Positions 58,301 through 64,000 of a stretch of 64,000 bases of DNA are shown here, piece by piece (positions within the stretch are counted from its first letter, which is position 1; every line of letters starts with the position of its first letter). The translations under genes were made by a program, and so were the position numbers. Source of the DNA: Acanthaster planci (taxonomy: Eukaryota; Echinodermata; Asteroidea; Valvatida; Acanthasteridae); contig NW_019091362.1 of NCBI RefSeq assembly GCF_001949145.1, positions 9,061,307 to 9,125,306 on the forward strand, read 5' to 3'. The notes under the pieces are model-generated. The model made no database searches. It was not told where the DNA came from and worked only from the letters and a program-made list of their open reading frames with translations.

Positions 58301-61300
58301 CAATCATTTCAGCATTACTGAGAATTCTACAGGGTCAATGTATACAATAGTCTTGTTTACAAAATAGAAATTTTTAAAACTCCTAGGTAATTACAAAGTC
58401 TTCCAGACAATAGAGGCATATACTCACTGTTGCTTTTTCTATGAGCTGTGTTAGCATGATAATCGTTGCAACGTCATGTTCCCATATCATTCTCCACATA
58501 TCATCCACTGTCCCAGGCAGTGGACCCTGACAGGCGATGTACTCTCTTGGGGATTCATAGCCCTGGAGAAGTCGTGAACATTTGCAAGTTTGTCAAGGGA
58601 ACTAGTCACAAGAGGGGGCATTTTCTGCTCAGTTGTTCAAATGAATATGCAAGGTAATAAGAAAATATTCACATTCATTACCACAGTCGTCAAATTTGAT
58701 TGAAACTCACCGCAATGTAGTTGGCATTAATGTAGTCTGAACCTTCGACATCATCAACAGGACTCAGCATAACTCTGGTACGATCAACTGTATAACGTGT
58801 AAGCGAAGAGACACCCATCAAACTATGATGCAGCTTTGAATGAACTCTGGAGACTGTGCAAAAGGTGGACTTTGGGGCATCCCCCCCCCCTGAGTATATT
58901 CAATCACACTGATTTAACTGGGAACTTTTGTTTATAATTTTTTTGAATTCAACCTTCAGTTTGTAAATCACAGCTGGATAATCCAAGTAAAGCTTGTCTG
59001 TTTCTTTAAAAAAAAAAACTCACCGCATAGCTGATGATGGTACTATAAACACAAAAAGTACTCAATTTCAGATCTGACCCCACCACAAGGAAACAGGTGA
59101 ACAGAGTTTAGACTGATCAAAAGTACCAGACAAGATGGGTCACTGGATTCAATTTAGACGTCTTTGACAGAATTGACAGAATCTACGTAAATCAATACAA
59201 GCCCTCACCATTTCAACCCACGTCTATTTACATCAGGACACGTAATGGACAGATGTATCAAAAAAAATACAAACTCAATAAAAAATGGTCTTACAATTCC
59301 TTCTTGTGTGATCCAGTCACAAATGTTAATAACCAGTACAAACATGACTCACAGGGCAGGATGTTGGTGTAGCGATTTTTGCTGACATTGGCAGCCAGCA
59401 CGGCTGCGTTGGTGGTCAGCTTACGGCCCACCTTCATGACCGCCTCGTACTCCTTGGAGAAGCCGTAGTGGCAGTGGGCATTCATGACCTGAAAGTCGTG
59501 GCAGAAGTCGGTTAGGAGGACTGGCCGGGAGAAACGTCGGTTGGTGGAGGGGCGGGCCATGACGCTGACCGGCAGGGGCTCCAAGGACCGCGCTGCCATG
59601 TACTTGCCGTAGTTGCCCCTGGGTGGAGAGGAGAAATGGAGAAATGCTTTGGAGTTATTTTAAACCTTTCAGCCAGCTCAGGCTCACCGCAAAATGGTGA
59701 AATGCAAATGTAATGTGAACACAATTTTGTCGTGTTGTCAAAATTTGTGCCAGAAACTGACAAATATAACCATTTGGACTTCAGCAAACTTTGCTGCAAG
59801 AATGCGTGACTTCAAAATCACAGTTGTACACTTGGAAATGCTTATGTGTCAGGTATGAACCAGCCTTCAGAACAATATCCAGACAACAACCGTTGAAAAA
59901 GTCTGTAAGTGCACCCACAGAATCAACATTATACACCTTGCTGTATCATCTAACTCATGCTGAACATTACCGGGACTAATCTATAATCCCAACTGGATTT
60001 CGAAATGGTTCCCACCCAATTTGTAAACATGTTGGCTAATTTCAAAATGAATTGGATAATATCCAATTACAAAATTACAATAAAAGACACTTTCTCTTGG
60101 AAAGACACGAAGAGACCAACAAAGCAATCCCTGCTCAGGGCTAGCAAACTAACATTGTTGAGGACCAGATGTAACAAGTAGAATAACAGAAAATGTCAGG
60201 CTAAATGTCATTTAAAGTAATGAGAAAAGGCCATTTTTTTCAGAAGTGTGTCGGGCGCACTTCTGGGGCAGTTTAAACAGCAGGAAATGAGACCAAATTT
60301 ACAAATATAGGGTGTTACCTGCTTCCCATTTTGTAAAGCAAAGTGACTACTGGCAAGATTGTAGTCGAGCCCATCCCAAGTCCCTGCAAATTGCAAGTCC
60401 ATCACAAGTCCACCCTGAGTCATTTAGACTTAAACCAAATCACACACACAATTTATGACGAACTGTAATACAACTATCATCATTATGCGACAGCTCTTGC
60501 GAACGAACTTGTGACAGGACTTGTGATGGTTCAACTACAACACTGACCACTGGGTGCATACCTGAATTTGCGGCTCATGATCATGCCAATCAGAACCAGT
60601 ACGATGATAAACAGAATGATCAAGACAACACTGATGCCGGCCACGACACCAGAATTATCCTCGGCTGCAAGTACAAACCAGAGGTCGGTCTTCAAAGCAT
60701 AGAATGGCAGGAATCACAGGATATTTAGTTAATCACTAGCATTAGGCAAAGAGGCTAGCGGAGATGAATTACTGAGCAGCACTGGACAATTGAACAGAGG
60801 ATATGGTTAATCTGGCTGATTTCAGATTGTATTCTTAAGGTTTACATCTCTATCATGAAACCTTAGGGCATCCTTGGGGGACGGGGAAGGAATAGGGACA
60901 GAGAGGGAAGGGAACAGAGTGTGACATCATCTTTGTTCATGTTGGTAAATACGTGTATGCGCACGTCGATAAAAAAAGCCCCATGAATGTGTCATCTGTT
61001 ATCAGACATCAACACCCCCTCCCAGCATTCAAGGCCTGACCCTACCCCCCCCACCCCAAAGCCAAAGTTCAGGAGGGTTTTCTATGGCATTGACCAATGT
61101 TACTGCTATCCTTTCCCCATTTAAATTGGACCAGCCATACCGTGATAAAACTGACAACTTGTTTGAAACTTGGGGGACCAGGACGACAATGAAAACCATA
61201 CTCGTGCAAAGATGAGTCACAGGAAAAGATATCACATTAAACCATTTCCATACCTATCTGTTGAAATTTCCTCAGTAATTACAACACAAGTCACGGGAGA

Positions 61301-64000
61301 GTGCGGTATCAACAGACATAGGTTTGCGGAAGGAAACACAAATCACTGTACTCACGTAGAATCACATGCCGTGAGAATGGTGTGTCAGAATAGCCGGTCG
61401 ATGTGAAAGCACGAAATTGGTAGCTGCAAAACATTAATAACAAAGGGATATATGCTCAGTTTTGGTCGCTGGTCCCATTTGATAGTGCTAGCTTTGGGGA
61501 AAAAATACCTTTCCATAAACAGAGCAACGTGATAAATCTGAGAGCGAAACCCAAACATCCTAAAAGTTGCCCCTGTGTCTCTCTAGGCAAAAGCCGAGAA
61601 AGGTGCATGTAAAGGACAACAATTGAAAAACTGTTTCCAAGAAATAATTGGGATTGAAATAAATCTGGCAGCCTGGAACATCAATAAAGAAATTGCCTTA
61701 TGCCCTAAAATGATGTGCAGTAGACTGTAATCATGTGTCGGCCATCTTGAGTTGAAAGTGAGGCAAAATTTTCATTTGGGGAACCTGGGAGTAAAAATAT
61801 CAGTGAAATAAAAGGTCAACACAAATTCATGGCAGGTTCTGTTTAGAATAATTTAATCTTTATGATAAACTATGTCTAAATGTTTTGAGCCACATTTAAA
61901 ACTTGAACAAAAACAAATGTGAGGTTTCGAACCCAAACTAGTCTGGTACCACTCCATTAAACAGTTTACATCAAATATGATAGATTCAAGAAACAAGATT
62001 TTAAAAATGGCTTGCCAGTGAATAAGATCTGTTGATGAGCTACAATATCATCACTGGGTAGCTTTTTAACAATCACAAAAATGAATGCGTTTCAATGCCA
62101 GAACCACGACACCCTCAGAAACACAGTTGGCGCAAATATACAACCTGTGTGCAAACATGACGCTACTGATCTAATAGCTTTCAATTCTGGTGACCAGGTT
62201 AAGCAGTACGCGGCAGCAGGCACTGCAGCAGCCAATTTGGGTAGACCTGGGACTCACACATAGATCTTATTATGCTTCAGTGGTCCATTGCAGTAGACGT
62301 CTTTCTCCTCTTCCGAGCAATCCTCCTCACCGACGATGACAGTCTTCTTGGCGTAGGCTTCCCTCTTGCCAGACTCTGTATGTGCGAGGTGAAATAATCA
62401 TTGGAGAAGGCGGCCTTGAAGTCTAGATCTGAGGGCGGCATTGGAGGCTGGCCAGTGAAGTGTTTGCCTCTCACCACTTTGACCCAGTTCGATTCCCTGC
62501 TCGGGTCATACGTGAGTAGCGTTGCATGTTAATAGTTTCTCAGGGCTATTCTGCTTCCCTCCACCTGCAAAGTCAATGCTTTCGAACCTTGGCACCGCTC
62601 TGTGGTCAGATATGGGTCACTTGGCAGCTGCCCAAGGCACCTTAATTAGCTTGAACAAGTTTCAGCCCCATCCTTTACAATACAGTATTGTGGAAATGAG
62701 TAAGGATGATTAACCCCAGTGAAATAAACCACCTTCCGACAGGTTAGGTTTGGCATTAAGGGGAAGAGGGTCATTCTATCAATTCACGAAATCCAAAAGT
62801 GTGACTTTTTGTGTCCCTGTTACACCTGACCTGTGTAATTTGACGCTGAAATATCACTGACATTGATTTCAAACTATTTTTACTTGTTTTGCAGGTAATT
62901 TGCATTAATTCATCCCTCTTGGAAGTTAGGGAATGTGTTCTGAACATACAAAATCAAGCGGACCCCTAATTTATAGAATGACCCCAGAGTATATGCTGCC
63001 CTGTTCTGAAAATAAACCTATTAATTAAGCCAGAGGAAGATTAGAAAATAATGTCAGGTTTCACTTTCAAGATGGCTGCATGATGAAAACACAATTTTGC
63101 TGTTTTGCTGTTCACTAGCGATCATCTAACAAGTATTTGTTCACTTTTCACGAGTACTTTTGTGTATGAAGGAAGTAGAGTTGAACGTCAAAGGTAAATT
63201 TTTTTCCAAACCTGATATGAGGTCCTCATAGGGATATCTCTCAGCAATCTGGTAGCGTTGTATGGTCTCCTTGCCGATAGCCTTAGCCCACGTGCGAGTC
63301 CGTAGCCCCTCCGATAAGTTGCCATGTGTGGGTAGACTAGCATGGCTCACAGCTTTTTGCATGGAGTATAAACAAGTGAGAATATGTACAGAGAATACCT
63401 CAGTGTGTGTGTCTCACACCATTCAATATGACTTCAAGGAAGACAGCAGTACATGTATCTATATCTCGCCAAAATTTCAAGGACAGGAAACAAGGGAAAG
63501 GAGGTTGATGGTTAGACACTTTTCAGGATAAGATTCTTAGAACGACTTGAAAATCTTTTGCAAGAACATCTTTTGCAAGCATTGGAAAATTTTTCATTAG
63601 CAAAAATTTTCATTTCTGACCATTTAAGAAACACTTCAATGAGATTCCGGGGGCAGGATGTTAGGGGGATAGGAGCTATACTTTCTAGCCCATTTCAACA
63701 AAATGAACTATTAACATTTTCGTACATGCTGTTTTTTGCTAACATTATTTCCCTTCCAAATTCATCCCAAGGCAATTGTGGTTTTATGCTTGCCAGGAAC
63801 ACCGAACATTCTGGAGATGAAAGGCATGATCTTTGTTTCAATGTCCCCTCCCCCCAGCCTTGTTTGGGGATATAAGTTCTGACAGGAACCTCGCACCGAA
63901 GGAAGTGACTGATTGGTGACTCACCGCTAGCTTCAGCCACCAGGACTGTGTAATACACAATAGCCCGGTTGGAATTGTCAAAGTAGCTGGTGTCAAAGGT
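55312..64000 (-). CDS. Receptor-type tyrosine phosphatase, R3 (PTPRB/PTPRJ-like), C-terminal half
   Basis: Exons 64000(partial)-63925, 63352-63212, 62375-62258, 61423-61356, 60664-60562, 59618-59353, 58787-58711, 58562-58428, 57628-57506, 56966-56818, 56196-56061 and 55695-55312 join with consistent phases to about 591 residues. The order is: membrane-proximal ectodomain (NSNRAIVYYTVLVAEAS; the Cys pair in EEDCSEEEKDVYCNGPL; RAFTSTGYSDTPFS), one membrane helix (VVAGISVVLIILFIIVLVLI), then a single PTP domain with KNRYTNILP, SDYINANYI, the WPDHGVP loop, the P-loop HCSAGVGRTGT with catalytic Cys, and the QTEQQY Q-loop. One PTP domain, the FN3-like ectodomain and the pre-membrane motif fit R3 receptors, closest by memory to PTPRB. 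It would dephosphorylate tyrosines at the plasma membrane. The Ser/Arg-rich tail after the PTP domain (~105 residues) is longer than in vertebrate R3 members. The FN3 ectodomain and signal peptide lie beyond the right edge. Confidence 0.9.
57736..57873. repeat. Palindrome containing paired CCAAT boxes
   Basis: Left arm TTTCACAGTAGTGTGCGC..GGCCAATCACAACTCGCGAA. The reverse complement of the right arm reads GTTTCACAATAGTGCGCC..GGCCAATCACAATGCGCGAA, with a 15-base insertion. It lies in the intron between phosphatase exons 58562-58428 and 57628-57506. Confidence 0.7.
60342..60554. repeat. Second GTAGTCGAG foldback
   Basis: The left arm has TTGTAGTCGAGCCCATCCCA with CACAAGTCC further in. The reverse complement of the right arm reads AGTGTTGTAGTTGAACCATC then ACAAGTCCTGTCACAAG. 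Same ends as the 35174-35416 element; it is located in the intron before the transmembrane exon. Confidence 0.6.

Overview
The window is a piece of a eukaryotic (metazoan) nuclear genome: long introns with GT..AG sites, phase-consistent exons, tRNA-derived and foldback repeats, two assembly gaps of N, and very frequent ACATGT / TACATG motifs. The gene content (rapsyn, an R3-type receptor tyrosine phosphatase, a PRDM4 orthologue) together with the repeat style suggests a marine invertebrate deuterostome, most likely an echinoderm such as a sea star. That taxonomic guess is inference. Nothing bacterial or viral was recognised.

Seven genes were rebuilt exon by exon from splice sites, reading phase and remembered family consensus. 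From left to right: the first coding exon of rapsyn (-, 2458-3147, rest lies beyond the left edge); a large VWA + DUF4537 (C11orf16-like) gene (-, 7897-17314); an SLC16/monocarboxylate-transporter-like gene (-, 19397-21845), which uses a GC-AG intron; NDUFB2 of mitochondrial complex I (+, 27856-30961); PRDM4, a PR-domain zinc-finger factor (-, 33491-43027); SSBP1, the mitochondrial single-strand DNA-binding protein (+, 47986-52160, first exon uncertain); and the C-terminal half of an R3-type (PTPRB/PTPRJ-like) receptor tyrosine phosphatase (-, 55312 to beyond 64000).

The genes do not form a pathway. Two (NDUFB2, SSBP1) are nuclear genes for mitochondrial proteins and flank PRDM4; PRDM4 and SSBP1 are divergently oriented. 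Rapsyn and the phosphatase are membrane-associated signalling proteins.

The non-coding space is dominated by short palindromic and terminal-inverted-repeat elements. At least five families can be followed by eye: TTAACCCTAAC-ended mini-palindromes (four clear copies), a GTCATCCATTTTTGTCA-ended family (two copies of very different size), a GTAGTCGAGACC foldback family (two copies), foldbacks made of head-to-head tRNA-like halves, and an 851-bp element with ~100-bp terminal inverted repeats. No cellular system that is clearly new was found. The most unusual items are the composite VWA/DUF4537 protein, the foldback families, and a long near-perfect hairpin at 45190-45276.
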